From Acidimicrobiales bacterium (GTDB lineage: Bacteria > Actinomycetota > Acidimicrobiia > Acidimicrobiales > Ilumatobacteraceae), in assembly GCA_030833305.1 (NCBI GenBank), contig JAURHL010000035.1:1-14103 (forward strand): a DNA stretch of 14,103 nt. Reading direction: 5' to 3'. The notes beneath the pieces were generated by a model, which ran no database searches, was not told the DNA's origin, and saw only the letters and a program-made list of their open reading frames with translations. Shown piece by piece: positions 13,662 to 14,103 of the stretch. Positions within the stretch are counted from its first letter, which is position 1; each line of letters opens with the position of its first letter. A program made the position numbers and the translations under genes.

Positions 13662-14103
13662 ATGGCGTATCAGTACCTGTGGACTCCGCTGCAACTCGGT
13701 CCGGTGACCGCGCGCAACCGCATCGTGTTCAGCGCGCACCTCACCAACTACGCCCGTGACTGCAAGCCCACCGAACAGCACGCCGCCTACTACGCCGCTC
13801 GCGCCGCGGGAGGTGCGGGCCTCATCATCACCGAGGAACACAGCACGCATCCCACGGACTGGCCCTACGAGAAACTCATCCACGGGTTCCATCGCGACGT
13901 CATCCCCGGCTACCAGCGCATCACCGACGCCGTGCACCGACATCGGGTGCCGATCTTCGCGCAGATCAACCACAACGGCGGACAGGCCAGCAGCATGTTC
14001 AGCCGACTTCCCGTGTGGGCGCCGTCGGCCGTGGCCGACCCGCTGTTCCGCGAGGTGCCCAAGGCCGTCACGCACGCCGAGATCGACGAGATCATCGCCG
14101 GCT
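13662..14103 (+). CDS. Second mycofactocin-associated FadH/OYE-family oxidoreductase (3' end outside window)
   Basis: The first 147 residues of an OYE-family FMN TIM-barrel protein run off the window end. It opens with LWTPLQLGPVTARNRIVFSA, typical of the OYE N-terminus, followed by HAAYYAARAAGGAGLIITEE, PYEKLIHGF, QINHNGGQASSMFSRLPVWA and FREVPKAV. It is related to the complete OYE protein at 10188-12068 (both have the GGQ(A/G)SS and (V/L)WAPS segments), but it is a different subtype. It resembles the other of the two FadH/OYE subfamilies known to co-occur with mycofactocin. Whether it has the 4Fe-4S and FAD parts cannot be seen. ATG 13662 is used; ATG 13656, two codons upstream in frame, is equally possible, and neither has a clear Shine-Dalgarno. 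It is divergent from the SDR gene. Confidence 0.88.
   Translation, partial: MAYQYLWTPLQLGPVTARNRIVFSAHLTNYARDCKPTEQHAAYYAARAAGGAGLIITEEHSTHPTDWPYEKLIHGFHRDVIPGYQRITDAVHRHRVPIFAQINHNGGQASSMFSRLPVWAPSAVADPLFREVPKAVTHAEIDEIIAG

Noticed and set aside
1..14103. CRISPR arrays, tRNA/rRNA genes, insertion sequences or prophage genes
   Set aside because: No direct-repeat arrays, cloverleaf-type sequences, transposase or integrase motifs were seen, and coding sequence fills nearly all of the window.

Overview
This GC-rich, gene-dense window has many GTG starts and strong G/C bias at third codon positions. It reads like a chromosomal segment of an actinobacterium. An Acidimicrobiia-type lineage (Ilumatobacter relatives) is my best guess from the gene mix, but nothing in the window proves it. 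There are fourteen protein genes. The first (valS) and last (an OYE-family flavoenzyme) are cut by the window edges. I found no rRNA, tRNA, insertion sequence or CRISPR array, and no gene-free stretch longer than about 110 bases.

The core is a mycofactocin locus. At 7327-8891 (+) lie mftA (precursor peptide ending in the IDGMCGVY signature), mftB (peptide-binding chaperone) and mftC (radical SAM/SPASM maturase), tightly packed and overlapping. Divergent from them, across a 99-bp intergenic region, runs a minus-strand operon of two paralogous zinc alcohol dehydrogenases of the NDMA-dependent, mycofactocin-associated type (6118-7227 and 4849-6006). The second dehydrogenase overlaps by 4 nt (GTGA) a MoxR-like AAA+ ATPase (3938-4852), which is followed by a VWA-domain protein (3018-3908). 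Further right are two FadH/OYE-family oxidoreductases of the mycofactocin-associated kinds (10188-12068 complete; 13662 to the end, partial). Between them lie plsY (12143-12730) and a short-chain dehydrogenase (12731-13555, minus).

The other genes look like general cell biology: the 3' part of valS (2-1615), a LytR-CpsA-Psr envelope ligase (1636-3009), a multi-membrane-span GT-C type glycosyltransferase (8854-10113, minus) that overlaps the 3' end of mftC, and plsY.

In the likely scheme, MftB/MftC modify the Val-Tyr tail of MftA on the way to the redox cofactor mycofactocin. The two dehydrogenases, which in this family keep their nicotinamide tightly bound, pass electrons to it. The OYE enzymes and the SDR would be partner redox enzymes, and the MoxR/VWA pair may be a maturation or remodelling chaperone for the dehydrogenase. 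The other usual cofactor genes (mftD, mftE, mftF, mftR) are not in the window, so they lie elsewhere or are absent. The most interesting points are the translational coupling of dehydrogenase to MoxR/VWA, the broken-up mft cluster, and the loss of the classical OYE catalytic residues in the complete FadH/OYE protein.
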